A stretch of DNA of 50,773 bases, from positions 1 through 50,773 of the forward strand of contig SSGN01000120.1 of the NCBI GenBank assembly GCA_008016945.1, read 5' to 3'. Of this stretch, positions 8,401-16,793 are shown in pieces; position 1 is the first letter of the stretch; every line of letters starts with the position of its first letter. The DNA comes from Flavobacteriales bacterium. GTDB taxonomy: Bacteria; Bacteroidota; Bacteroidia; Flavobacteriales; PHOS-HE28. The translations under genes and the position numbers were made by a program. The notes under the pieces are model-generated. The model was not told where the DNA came from. It searched no databases and worked only from the letters and a program-made list of their open reading frames with translations.

Positions 8401-10631
8401 CGGGAACCTACAGCGTGGAGGTGAGCCTGGATGGGTGTACCGCCACCGATACGGTGACCATCACGGTGCTCACGGCAGCAAGTGTGAACCTTGGCGCGGA
8501 TACCACCCTCTGTGCCGGGGACGTGTTGACCCTGGATGCCACCACGCCCGGTGCCACCTACCTCTGGAACACCGGAGCGGCAACGCCCACCATCGCGGTG
8601 ACCACCGCAGGGGTGTACAGCGTGGAGGTGTTCAGTGGGCAATGCAGCGTTTCGGACCAGATCGCCATCACCCTGCAGGACCTGCCACAGATCAGCCTGG
8701 GCAACGACCACGTGTTCTGCAACGGCGAGACCAGCACCACCCTGGATGCCACGTGGCCCGGCGCCACCTATGCTTGGAACACCGGCGCGACCACGGCTAC
8801 GCTCGTGATCACCACCAGCGGAACGTATAGCGTACAGGTGAGCGTGAACGGGTGCTCCACCACCGACCAAACGTTGGTGGCCTTTGGCTCCTTCACCTAC
8901 TCTCTGGGGCCTGATGTGACGTTGTGCCCCGGAGAGACCCTCGAACTGGGCACCGACCTGCCGAACGGCGTGAGCACGTGGAACGGTGTTGCCACCACGC
9001 CCACCTTTCTGGTCAACAACGCAGGTACATACACCCTGTTCTTCACCCATGCGAGTGGCTGCACAGTGAACGACACCATCGTGGTGCACTATGCGGATGC
9101 GGAACAACTGGACCTTGGGCCGGATGTGAACCTGTGCGACGGGCAGGCGATCGAATTGAACGCTACCGTGAACGGTGCCACCTATCTATGGAACGATGGC
9201 CTCTCCCTGCCCGTGCGCACCGTAAGCCAGGCCGGGACATACAGCGTAGTGGCCTACGTGGGAAACTGTTCCGTGGCTGACACGATCCTGATCACCACGA
9301 CACCGACCCCGACCGTGGACCTGGGGCCGGACCGCAGCATTTGCCCAGGCACCACCGCCCTATTCGATGCGACCACCCCGGGTGCCACCTACTCCTGGCA
9401 CGACAACAGCACCTCCCCCAGCTACTCCGCGACCACTGCCGGTGCAGTGACGGTGACCGTTACCACGAACGGTTGCTCCGCCTCCGACCAAGCCGTGGTA
9501 ACACTGCTGGACCCGCCCGTGGTAGCCCTGGGCAACGACACCACCATCTGCGAAGGTGCCACCCTACTCCTGACGATGGATGAGCCCAACACCACGTTCA
9601 CGTGGGACGACGGGTCGACAAGTACCACCCGCGTGGTGGCGGACCCCGGCACCTATTGGGTGGAAGGCGTGCGGAACACCTGCGTCACGCGCGATAGCAT
9701 CGCCGTGGAGGTGTTCTCACCGGCCGATTTCGACCTGGGCAACGACCGCACGATCTGCGCGGGGACCGAGACCGGGATCGGTGTGATCGTGAATGGTGCG
9801 ACCTATCTCTGGAACACCGGTGCCACCACACCTACGATAACCGTATCCGAAACAGGCGTGTATCAGGTGGACCTGTTGGTGGCCGGATGCCCCGCATACG
9901 ACGCCATTCGGGTGGATGTCATCCAGGTGGATCCATTGGACCTCGGCCCCGACCTTCAAGCGTGCGCAGGAGATGTCGTGGTGCTTCATGCTCCGGCCAC
10001 GAACGTCTCGTGGTCCACCGGCGGGGTGGGACCAACGCTTGCCGTGAACAGCACGGGCCAGTACATCGCCACGGTGGATAGCCTTGGCTGCCTGGTGCAG
10101 GACTCGGTGAACGTGCACTTCGTTCCGTGGTCGACCGAACTACTGCTCACCGGTGATGCCAGCCTCTGTGAAGGGACCTACGGCCTGCTCCAGGTGGCCG
10201 CCGTCCCTGGGGCCACCTACACCTGGGACGATGGAAGCACCGGTACGCTGCGCACCATCGTCAGCCCCGGTTGGTATAGCGTGCATGCCACGGGCATGTG
10301 CATGGACCTCACCGACAGCATCCTTGTCGCTGCCGCGGACTGCGGTTCCTACCTCCACGTACCCAATTCGTTCACGCCGAACAACGATGGCATCAACGAT
10401 GTGTTCCTGCCGGTACTGGCCGGCCCGGTGGGCACCTACCTGTTGGAGATCTTCGACCGTTGGGGAGAGCTCATCCACAGCACCACCGACCCGAACGCCG
10501 GATGGGACGGCTCGTGCAACGGAACCCTGGTCCAGGATGGTGTGTACATCTGGAAGCTACGGCATCATGTGCATGGCCCGGCGGGCATCAGCCGCCAGGA
10601 CCGGCGGGGGCATGTCACCCTACTCCGGTGA
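5415..10631 (+). CDS. giant secreted repeat protein with T9SS/CHU_C C-terminal domain
   Basis: This is a 1738-residue protein. A signal peptide (hydrophobic residues ~14-30, cleavage near VIAQ-P) is followed by about 21 beta-sandwich repeats of ~69 residues. Their consensus is VDLGPDxxLCxGxxxxLDA, then TPGATYxWSTGATTPTI, then GTYSVxVTxxGC. Each repeat carries two conserved cysteines, probably disulfide-bonded. The first repeat is interrupted by a ~150-residue jelly-roll-like domain (about residues 85-250). The C-terminus (about 1645-1738) has VPNSFTPNNDGINDVF and FDRWGELIHST, diagnostic of the gliding-motility-associated CHU_C domain used as a type IX secretion signal. The protein is probably displayed on the surface as an adhesin or filament. 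The start is GTG, four bases after GATCTTTG. Its 3' end overlaps the convergent WG-repeat gene by 12 bp. Confidence 0.9.
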   Translation: MWFRPRVQLRKIRPYLLALSFLPWAVGVIAQPCSIDLGADQTICQGQTVTLTAPSGFPNYLWSTGATTPSITVGAAGTYWGEPSYPSGELVTNGNFSGGNNGFSTPFTYNSNITTDGTYWIGTNAASHHPQLLGTGNGAFLMANAGWMHAGWTPWCQTIDVCPGQTYTLSVRLMSLASQGPPLVDWSVDGVQQGLWMQTGAQATWNTFVNTWTSGPTQTSATICLVIASGHGVGNDLGVDDISISGTIRLRDQVDVIVTPLPAFDLGPNATLCNGQNLVLDAAVPGGTYVWNDGSVASGMVVSAPGTYSVTVTANNCSATDAITVNYNPLPVVDLGPDLTLCDGDTQVLSATTPGATYTWLDGTHTPTYTVSGPGTYGVQVTVNNCSTSDAVDVTYTPNPVVDLGPDVVSCVGQTVTLDATTPGATYTWSDGSSLPTLAVTSDAAPSVVVTVNGCDGTDTAQVTFNPLPVVDLGPDVIVCPGTSVTLDATTPGASYVWSDGSTGPTLVATAPGTYTVDVTVNNCTTSDSFTLTNHTLPTVDLGPDLSICQGQGVTLGTTVPGASYTWSTGATTNTIGVSTAGTYWVDVTWNGCVIRDEVVVNVNPLPAVDLGVDRSICPGATTLLDATVAGATYAWSTGANTPTIEVGPGSYTVTVTTGTCSRTDAITIGTWPVAPLDLGPDLSLCPGAAHTLDASLAGASFLWNDGSTGPTITASTSGTYSLVRTDANGCTRTDAITVTFATPTPVDLGADTTLCQGQVLVLDASVPGATYAWSNGETSPSITVNATGNYSVVVTQGMCTVGDAVAVQVVPSPVVDLGADTTLCPGETLVLDATGPGLSYAWSTGASSPTITVSADGSYSVTVTNAANCSATDVVMVAYATPNAMDLGADLVLCQGDVATLDATLPGASYLWNTGATTPMIAVSNAGTYAVQVTQGSCSVQDTVGVVVHPMPVVDLGGDRTLCAGGSILLDATWPGATYLWSTGAQTPVISANTTGTYSVEVSLDGCTATDTVTITVLTAASVNLGADTTLCAGDVLTLDATTPGATYLWNTGAATPTIAVTTAGVYSVEVFSGQCSVSDQIAITLQDLPQISLGNDHVFCNGETSTTLDATWPGATYAWNTGATTATLVITTSGTYSVQVSVNGCSTTDQTLVAFGSFTYSLGPDVTLCPGETLELGTDLPNGVSTWNGVATTPTFLVNNAGTYTLFFTHASGCTVNDTIVVHYADAEQLDLGPDVNLCDGQAIELNATVNGATYLWNDGLSLPVRTVSQAGTYSVVAYVGNCSVADTILITTTPTPTVDLGPDRSICPGTTALFDATTPGATYSWHDNSTSPSYSATTAGAVTVTVTTNGCSASDQAVVTLLDPPVVALGNDTTICEGATLLLTMDEPNTTFTWDDGSTSTTRVVADPGTYWVEGVRNTCVTRDSIAVEVFSPADFDLGNDRTICAGTETGIGVIVNGATYLWNTGATTPTITVSETGVYQVDLLVAGCPAYDAIRVDVIQVDPLDLGPDLQACAGDVVVLHAPATNVSWSTGGVGPTLAVNSTGQYIATVDSLGCLVQDSVNVHFVPWSTELLLTGDASLCEGTYGLLQVAAVPGATYTWDDGSTGTLRTIVSPGWYSVHATGMCMDLTDSILVAAADCGSYLHVPNSFTPNNDGINDVFLPVLAGPVGTYLLEIFDRWGELIHSTTDPNAGWDGSCNGTLVQDGVYIWKLRHHVHGPAGISRQDRRGHVTLLR
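6198..10350 (+). repeat. ~20 tandem 207-bp coding repeats in the giant adhesin
   Basis: Units of about 69 codons recur from 6198 to about 10350. The copy at 5508 is split by the inserted domain. Near-identical DNA segments such as gtggacctgggaccgga recur at unit borders (for example near 6618, 6825 and 7030). The copies are diverged rather than identical. Confidence 0.85.
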
Positions 10632-12767
10632 GCGGTCGGCAGCGCTGAAGCCCGCCTCCTTCCAGAGGTAGCTTCCATCGGCCAGCAGGCGATAGGCGAA
10701 CCGTTGGCCATTGGTGACCTTGGCGATACGGTCGTTCACCAAGGTGATCGAAACATGTTCCGCAGGGATCACCAGTTGGCCTTGGGCATTGTACACCCCG
10801 ATGGTGGAAGTACCACCCACCAGGTGACCATATTGCGCGTCGGCCAGGACCGTGTTGGACACGGGCACCACCTCCTTCCCTGTACTATCCACCGCACCCA
10901 GAAGTCCTCCAACACCCACACGGGCCAGACCATCAACGAGATCCCATACCTGATCGTACTTCGCTTCGACCACCATGGTGCCCCGAGCGTCCACGAAACC
11001 CCACTTACTCTTCTTCTTCACAGGGAACAGCGGCCCGTTGGTGCCTCCGACATCCACATATTGAAAGGGCACGACCCTTTCGTTCCGCGTGCCGATAACG
11101 CCTCGCTTGCCCCCTTGCTGTACCTCGGCATGGCCATGGACGAAATCGCCCCAGGAGGCCACGTCCTGCGCAGCCTCATAGTCCTGTGCGATCACGAACC
11201 GGCCGGTGGTGTCCACATATCCACAGCGGTCGCCGGTCACCACCAACGCCAACCCATCGTGGAACGCCCCCACATGGTCGTGCTTCGGCTCCAGCAGGAT
11301 GGTGCCTTGTGGGGCGAGCAGTCCGGTGCGCCCATCCTTGCGCATACGCGAAGGACCGTGTTCGAAGCCTTCGACCCACTCATACTCCAAGGGAACCACC
11401 ACCTGGCCAGACCGGCCAATGACACCGTACCGACCCTGATGGCCCACCACCGCACGATCGCGATGGAAGGCTGCGGCCTCCTCGTAGACGGGTGCGATCA
11501 CCACTTCTCCACGCGCGTTCACGTACCCCAGTTTTCCATGGTCCTCGGCGTAGGCCAACCCTTCGGAGAGATCTCCCAGTTCCGTGAACACCATGGGCAC
11601 CACCAGTTCGCCACCGCGGTCCACCGCACCGAAACGGCCATTCCGTTCCACCACGGCCGTGCCTTCATTGAACTCACGGACCTCATCATACTCCACCGGC
11701 ACCACCACACGCCCCGACCGATTGATGGTCCCCATGCGCTCCCCGACCCCCACGATGGCCTGGCCGTTGATGAAGGATTCCACCCAATCGTATTCCGCCT
11801 TGATCCGTTCGGTGCCATCGGTGTCCATGAAGCCCCACTTCCCATTGCGCCGGAATGGCAGCAGTTCCACACTGGCGGTACGGTAGTCGTCCACCAGTTC
11901 TTCCATGAACGGATAATCCGGGTATTCCGCGATGAACCGGGTGATGGTCCCAGCGTTGAGGTCCTTGGAGTAGGTCTCGTACAAACTGCGCCAGGCATCG
12001 GGTACGCGATGGTTGAGCGGCTCGGCCTTGATGAACGCGCGGTACTCCGCGATGGTCCGACCCGGGGTGCTGAGCCGATAGATCTCGTCCTCGGCCTTGC
12101 GCACGTTGGGGTTGTCCGGATAGGCCGCGATGAACGCGCGGTAGGAGGCCACGTTGCGTGCGCTGGTCTGCTCCTCGTAGATGGCATCGAGCATGCGCGT
12201 GCGCGCCTCGTACACTTGACGCGAATCGCGGAAACGTTCCACGAAAGCCCGATAGGCCTCTGCCGTATTCTGCTGCCGTGCCTCCTGGAACGCCAGGTGG
12301 TGCATCACCGCGCGCGCTTCCTCGGCCCGTTGGCCCGAAGGGTAACGATCCAGATAGCCCTGGTACGCCGCCACGGTGTTCTGCCCACGCGCCACCTCCC
12401 ACGCACGCTCGTACACATGTGCGCGTTGGGCCATGATGCTCGTATGGCTGACCCCCAGGCCACCGATGTACACCCGCTCCTTGTCCGGTGCGGCCGTGAA
12501 CGCCATATCCGCCGATACGATGAACTGATAGGCCGAATCCAGGTCGTAGAACGGATTATTGGCCCGGCCGTGGATCACGCTCAATCCATACCACGCTGCC
12601 GCCGGGTGCTTCTTCACCTCCTTCCGGAAGAGCGCTCTCGCCTTGAAGTAATCATGTACCTCCAAGGCCTGGAACGCCTTCTCCAACTTACCCGCACGCA
12701 CCGTAGGCATGGCGAGGAGGGCCAGGATGAAAAGCCCTGCAGCCCGCAACCGTCTCAGTGATCCCAC
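10620..12767 (-). CDS. TPR-like and WG-repeat protein
   Basis: This is a 715-residue exported protein. The signal peptide covers about residues 8-25 (ends TVRAG). Residues ~30-290 form helical repeats with the recurring phrase 'YRAFIxxYPDxP' (tetratricopeptide-like). Residues ~300-660 contain about eight WG (KWG-type) repeats such as GKWGFMDTDG, GKLGYVNARG and SKWGFVDARG, each followed by 'xVVxPxYDxVxxF'. WG repeats are common in Bacteroidota exported proteins but have no assigned biochemical activity. GTG 12767 lies four bases after a TACTTTTG box. It is convergent with the giant adhesin. It may act at the cell surface or in the periplasm; nothing in the sequence narrows this further. Confidence 0.8.
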   Translation of the reverse strand: MGSLRRLRAAGLFILALLAMPTVRAGKLEKAFQALEVHDYFKARALFRKEVKKHPAAAWYGLSVIHGRANNPFYDLDSAYQFIVSADMAFTAAPDKERVYIGGLGVSHTSIMAQRAHVYERAWEVARGQNTVAAYQGYLDRYPSGQRAEEARAVMHHLAFQEARQQNTAEAYRAFVERFRDSRQVYEARTRMLDAIYEEQTSARNVASYRAFIAAYPDNPNVRKAEDEIYRLSTPGRTIAEYRAFIKAEPLNHRVPDAWRSLYETYSKDLNAGTITRFIAEYPDYPFMEELVDDYRTASVELLPFRRNGKWGFMDTDGTERIKAEYDWVESFINGQAIVGVGERMGTINRSGRVVVPVEYDEVREFNEGTAVVERNGRFGAVDRGGELVVPMVFTELGDLSEGLAYAEDHGKLGYVNARGEVVIAPVYEEAAAFHRDRAVVGHQGRYGVIGRSGQVVVPLEYEWVEGFEHGPSRMRKDGRTGLLAPQGTILLEPKHDHVGAFHDGLALVVTGDRCGYVDTTGRFVIAQDYEAAQDVASWGDFVHGHAEVQQGGKRGVIGTRNERVVPFQYVDVGGTNGPLFPVKKKSKWGFVDARGTMVVEAKYDQVWDLVDGLARVGVGGLLGAVDSTGKEVVPVSNTVLADAQYGHLVGGTSTIGVYNAQGQLVIPAEHVSITLVNDRIAKVTNGQRFAYRLLADGSYLWKEAGFSAADRSPE

Positions 12768-12771
12768 ACGG

Positions 12772-12779
12772 CAAAAGTA
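12772..12779 (-). promoter_or_regulatory. -7 promoter box TACTTTTG
   Basis: The box ends four bases before the GTG at 12767. It matches TAnnTTTG at all six fixed positions. Confidence 0.55.
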
Positions 12780-12838
12780 GACCCCGCATTAAGCGCCCTT
12801 GTACACCTTTGCGCCGCTTGATCGACCACCGTTTGTTG

Positions 12839-15112
12839 ATGGGATCCCCGACCAACCGCCTCGAACGCCTGCTGACGCGGCGCAATGCATGGTCGGTGAT
12901 CCTGGTGGTGGCCACCTTGAGCATGGGTGCCGTGTTCGCACTTCGCGACCTCCGGGTGGACTACGACTTCGAGAAATTCTTCCCGAACGACGACCCCGAG
13001 CTGGACCGATACCATGGTTTCCGCGCCCGATTCGGCCACGACAACGACCTGCTGCTCTTCGGCATTGAACGTACACCGAGCGTGTTCGACCCGGGGCTGC
13101 TCACCCAGGTGGATACCCTGGCCGCGCGTCTCGCACGCCTGCCGCGAGTGACCCAAGTGCTTTCGCCCACTCGCCTCAACGAACCGCGGATCACCCCGCT
13201 GGGGGTGTTCGAGGTGCCCTACCTGCGCTTCTGGAACGACACCCTGCTAAGCCTGGATTCCGCACGCATCTGGAACGACCCACGGATCAAGGACTACTTC
13301 TTCGCCGATGACGCCCGGGCCATGCTCGTGGTGCTGAACACAGAGCCCAACCTTTCCAAAGCCAAGTGCGACACCCTACTGGCCCAAGTGAAGGCGACCC
13401 TGGCCGATTGCGGCATGGCCGACACCCGGATGGTAGGACGGATCGTGGGACAAGACCACTACATCGACACCATGGTGCGGGAGATGGTCCTGTTCCTCTC
13501 CTGCTCCATCCTGCTGCTCGCCGTGTTCCTGTGGATAGGCTTCCGCAGTCGGTTGGGCGTGGTCGTGCCCATCGCGGTGGTGGGGCTGGCCATCCTTTGG
13601 CAGGTGGCCCTCATGGCCCTGCTTGGAAAGCCGATCGGCATCCTAACGATGTTGCTGCCCACCATCCTTTTCGTGGTGGGGATGAGCGATGTGGTGCATT
13701 TGCTCGAATGCTACCTGGACGAACTGCGCACCGGAAGCACTCCGGTCCGTGCCCTTGCACACACCTATGGCGAGGTGGGCTTCCCCACGTTCCTCACGGC
13801 CCTCACCAGTGCCATCGGTTTCGCCACGCTGGGCACGGCCAACATCCCCCCGCTGCAGGAGTTCGGCTTGTACACCGCCGTAGGGGTGCTGCTCACCTTC
13901 GCCCTTACCTTTTCCCTATTGCCCGCGCTACTGGTGCTCACCCCACCGCGCCACCTGCTTCCGAAGAGCATCCATCGCTCGCCCTGGTCGCACCGCATGC
14001 CCGCCTTCTTCTCCTGGACCATCCGCCACCGTCGGCGCATCCTCGTCGCCTTTGTCGGGGTGGTGGCGTTGGGCACCTGGGGCATCACCCGGATCAAAGT
14101 GAACAACTACCTGCTCGAGGACCTGCCCGCGAACGACCCGGTGAAACAGGGATTCGTTTGGTTCGAAGACACCTTCGGCGGTGCCCGCCCCTTCGAACTG
14201 GAGATCACCCTGACGGATAGCTCCCGCACCGTATGGGACCTCGACGTACTGCGGCGGATCGAACGTGTGCAACACTACGTGGACACGGCCTATGGTGTAC
14301 GCGGCACCCTTTCGCCCGTAACGATCATGTACGCCCTGAACAAGGCCTCCAATGGCGGCGACCGAGCCTATTACCAGCTGCCCGCCGACAGTGCCCAATG
14401 CGCCCGCCTGGCCGCCCGCATGCGCCTGCTGGGGCCGGTGGCCACCGGTGGGTTGGTGAGCGCCGATGGACGCTACGCCCGCATGACAGGGCGCATGCAC
14501 GACGAGGGAGGCCACCGCCACAAACAGAAGAACGCCGCATTGCAGGCCCATATCGATGCGGATGGTCCTTCGCCTATACGCATGCGGCAGACCGGGATGG
14601 GCTACCTGATCGACCGGAACAACGAAACACTGAGCACCCAACTGGTACGCGGCATGGGCCTGGCCGTGGTGCTCACCGCCCTGATCATGCTTTGGTTCTT
14701 CCGCGACTGGCGCATGGTGCTGGTAGCGTTGATCCCCAACCTGGTGCCGCTGGTCCTCATCGGCGGCGTAATGGGCTTCCTCGCCATCGACCTCAAGGTG
14801 AGCACCGCCATCATCTTCAGCATCGCCTTCGGGATCGCCGAGGACGACACCATCCACATGCTGGCCGCGCTGCGCCACCATCTGCGCCAAGGCCGTACCC
14901 CGGCATACGCCCTCAAACGCACCTACCTGCGCACAGGCAAGGCCGTCACCGTCACCAGCCTGATGTTGCTTTCCGGGTTCGTTTCACTGATCCTCTCGGA
15001 TTTCGCCAGCGTGTACTACCTAGGGGTACTGATCACCCTGACCCTGGCCTTCGCCTTCGTGGCGGAGTTGCTGCTGCTGCCCACGTTGGTGATGACCCTG
15101 ATGCGGAAGTGA
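12839..15112 (+). CDS. RND/MMPL-family membrane transporter
   Basis: This is a 757-residue protein with the two-fold RND architecture. A first TM (about residues 17-34) is followed by a large extracytoplasmic domain, then a block of five TMs (about 215-395). That block contains the LLPTILFVVGMSDVVHLLEC segment typical of MMPL/patched-like carriers. A second TM (~420-437), a second periplasmic domain, and a final five-TM block with FSIAFGIAEDDTIHMLAAL follow. Such proteins use the proton gradient to export lipids or hydrophobic compounds. No adaptor or outer-membrane channel gene is adjacent. ATG 12839 is preferred because the CACCTTTG promoter box lies at 12804-12811, inside any longer N-terminus. 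Confidence 0.85.
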   Translation: MGSPTNRLERLLTRRNAWSVILVVATLSMGAVFALRDLRVDYDFEKFFPNDDPELDRYHGFRARFGHDNDLLLFGIERTPSVFDPGLLTQVDTLAARLARLPRVTQVLSPTRLNEPRITPLGVFEVPYLRFWNDTLLSLDSARIWNDPRIKDYFFADDARAMLVVLNTEPNLSKAKCDTLLAQVKATLADCGMADTRMVGRIVGQDHYIDTMVREMVLFLSCSILLLAVFLWIGFRSRLGVVVPIAVVGLAILWQVALMALLGKPIGILTMLLPTILFVVGMSDVVHLLECYLDELRTGSTPVRALAHTYGEVGFPTFLTALTSAIGFATLGTANIPPLQEFGLYTAVGVLLTFALTFSLLPALLVLTPPRHLLPKSIHRSPWSHRMPAFFSWTIRHRRRILVAFVGVVALGTWGITRIKVNNYLLEDLPANDPVKQGFVWFEDTFGGARPFELEITLTDSSRTVWDLDVLRRIERVQHYVDTAYGVRGTLSPVTIMYALNKASNGGDRAYYQLPADSAQCARLAARMRLLGPVATGGLVSADGRYARMTGRMHDEGGHRHKQKNAALQAHIDADGPSPIRMRQTGMGYLIDRNNETLSTQLVRGMGLAVVLTALIMLWFFRDWRMVLVALIPNLVPLVLIGGVMGFLAIDLKVSTAIIFSIAFGIAEDDTIHMLAALRHHLRQGRTPAYALKRTYLRTGKAVTVTSLMLLSGFVSLILSDFASVYYLGVLITLTLAFAFVAELLLLPTLVMTLMRK

Positions 15113-15237
15113 TGTCGCGGACCGCACCCACGCACACAGCCTTCGCCGGATGGTCGGGTTGCCCTACTATTGCCGCCCTGATCTCCGTGGCACCTTCGTC
15201 GAACATGACGGACCGCCCCCATACCCCGTTCCGAACC

Positions 15238-15534
15238 ATGCTCATCCGTATCGTGAAAATGACCTTCAGGCCTGAGGAAGTGGGCCGTTTCCAAGAACTC
15301 TTCGAGGGGTGGAAGCCCCGGATCCGCGCCTTTCCCGGTTGCCTTCACCTTGAACTACTGCACGACGTGAAGGACCCACGCATCTTCTTCACGTACAGCC
15401 ATTGGGAATGCCCGGGCGACCTGGAGGCCTATCGGGTATCCGATGTGTTCGCCTCGGTGTGGCCCGTGGTGAAAGACCTTTTCGCCGCACCGGCCGAAGC
15501 TTGGAGCGTGGCACGTGAACACCATCTACCCTAA
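15238..15534 (+). CDS. antibiotic biosynthesis monooxygenase (ABM)-fold protein
   Basis: This is a 98-residue protein with the ferredoxin-like pattern of the ABM superfamily: MLIRIVKMTF as strand 1, FPGCLHLELL as strand 2, and FFTYSHWE as strand 3, with an AYRVSDVF helix between. Small proteins of this family act as heme-degrading or quinol-oxidising enzymes, or have unknown roles; no cofactor residues can be assigned here. A TACTATTG box lies at 15165-15172. An alternative start is ATG 15205, but similarity in the family begins at MLIRI, so 15238 is used. The upstream gap 15113-15237 holds only this promoter. Confidence 0.75.
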   Translation: MLIRIVKMTFRPEEVGRFQELFEGWKPRIRAFPGCLHLELLHDVKDPRIFFTYSHWECPGDLEAYRVSDVFASVWPVVKDLFAAPAEAWSVAREHHLP

Positions 15535-15612
15535 GGCCCCGATCATCCGGCCAGCTCCTTGGTTCAGCGGATCCGCATGCACCACTCTGGCACTTTGTGC
15601 GATCTTAGGCCC

Positions 15613-16488
15613 ATGTTCCGTTCCCTCTTCATCGGCTCAACGCTCCTCCCCCTCCTCGCCCTGGCACAGCCCAGTGCCGATGACCACCTGAAGAACGCAC
15701 AGGCCGCTTACAGTGCCAACGCACTTTCCACGGCCTTGGCGTTCGCCGACAGTGCCCTCGCCTTGGAACCGGGCATCCCCGGCGGGTTCAAACTACGTGG
15801 CGATATCAAACAACGGCAACTGGATCTGCACGGCGCCTTGATGGATTACACCAAGGCCGAGAAAGTGGAACCCGACAACCCGCGGTTGTACGTGAGCCGC
15901 TCCGCCGTACACATCACCGAACAACGCGTGAAAGAGGCCATGCGCGACATCGAGAAGGCCCTCGACCTGGACGACAAGGACCCCGACGCCTGGTACAACC
16001 GGGCTTGTGCCAACTACATCGGCCGGAACAACGAGGGCGCACTGCGCGACCTGGAAAGATCCTTGGAACTGCGACCGGACAATGCCGATGCGCTCTTCCT
16101 ACGCGGCGTGGTGAAAGGCGAGCTCTTCAAGGAAACGGAGGGCATCGTGGACATCGAGGCTGCCCTGGCTCGTAAACCCGAGATGGCGGATGGCCTGATG
16201 AGCCTGGGAGTGCTGCAATACGAGACCAAAGCGTACGACAAGGCCATTGACACCTTCACACGCGTGATCGACGCCAAGGACGATGCGCTGAAAGAAGCCC
16301 TGTACTACCGTGCCGACTGTTACTACGCCCTGAAGAACAAGGAGAAGGCTTGCGAAAGTTGGCGCGAGGCCGCAGCCTTGGGCGAGAGCGATTCGAAATT
16401 CATCGTACGCAACTATTGCAACACCGATGAGGACCGGATCCCCAAGAAACCGGTGCGTGGACGTAGGAGATCCGTGATCGAGTTCTAA
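15613..16488 (+). CDS. secreted tetratricopeptide-repeat protein
   Basis: This is a 291-residue protein. A signal peptide (FIGSTLLPLLALAQ) is followed by about six TPR units with the canonical W/Y-G-A-Y-A-P spacing, such as ALMDYTKAEKVEPDNP, AWYNRACANYIGRNNEGALR and ALKEALYYRADCYYALKNKE. The C-terminal tail is basic (PKKPVRGRRRS). TPR proteins scaffold protein complexes; in the periplasm of Bacteroidota many serve outer-membrane machines, but no partner is indicated here. ATG 15613 is chosen over an in-frame start at 15559 because the signal peptide begins there. Confidence 0.8.
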   Translation: MFRSLFIGSTLLPLLALAQPSADDHLKNAQAAYSANALSTALAFADSALALEPGIPGGFKLRGDIKQRQLDLHGALMDYTKAEKVEPDNPRLYVSRSAVHITEQRVKEAMRDIEKALDLDDKDPDAWYNRACANYIGRNNEGALRDLERSLELRPDNADALFLRGVVKGELFKETEGIVDIEAALARKPEMADGLMSLGVLQYETKAYDKAIDTFTRVIDAKDDALKEALYYRADCYYALKNKEKACESWREAAALGESDSKFIVRNYCNTDEDRIPKKPVRGRRRSVIEF

Positions 16489-16495
16489 GCGCCAT

Positions 16496-16647
16496 TTGGA
16501 CATCCTGTTGGTCTTCGCATCCCATGGCCGAGGCACATGTTCCCACTGCATGACCTCGCTGCAACATCAGCCGGTCCATGGGGCCATATTGTCCGTGAGC
16601 CCCAACAGGCACCAGGCGGAGCTTACCCTGCGCCACATGATGTCCAA
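16496..16647. ncRNA. candidate structured element in the gap before gldF
   Basis: The 305-bp gap 16489-16793 has no convincing gene. It contains nested pairings: 16496-16504/16639-16647 (9 perfect pairs), 16504-16511/16602-16609 (8 pairs), and 16521-16527/16576-16582 (7 pairs). Inner hairpins are 16530-16539/16549-16557 and 16558-16561/16568-16571. No U-run follows on either strand. A folded RNA is possible but unproven. Confidence 0.3.
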
Positions 16648-16770
16648 CCCACGTCGATCGCGTTCCAGGCTCCGCTGAGGATGACCGCGCCGCCTGGCAA
16701 CCAAGGGGATCGACAAGGGCCTGTGGGCGACCCCACGAGCAACGGTGCGGCCACACCCCCGCGGCACCGC

Positions 16771-16778
16771 TATCTTGG
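16771..16778 (+). promoter_or_regulatory. -7-like promoter box TATCTTGG before gldF
   Basis: TAnnTTTG-like element with one mismatch in the TTTG part, 15 bases before the gldF ATG. Confidence 0.35.
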
Positions 16779-16793
16779 CGCCCGCTTTTCGCC

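Noticed and set aside
5508..10350. CRISPR-like periodic repeats
   Set aside because: The 207-bp period is coding and diverged; no short direct repeats with unique spacers.
10704..12761. Long antisense ORF (685 codons) opposite the WG-repeat gene
   Set aside because: His/Gly/Pro-rich composition without motifs; the opposite strand has a signal peptide, TPR and WG repeats and a promoter.
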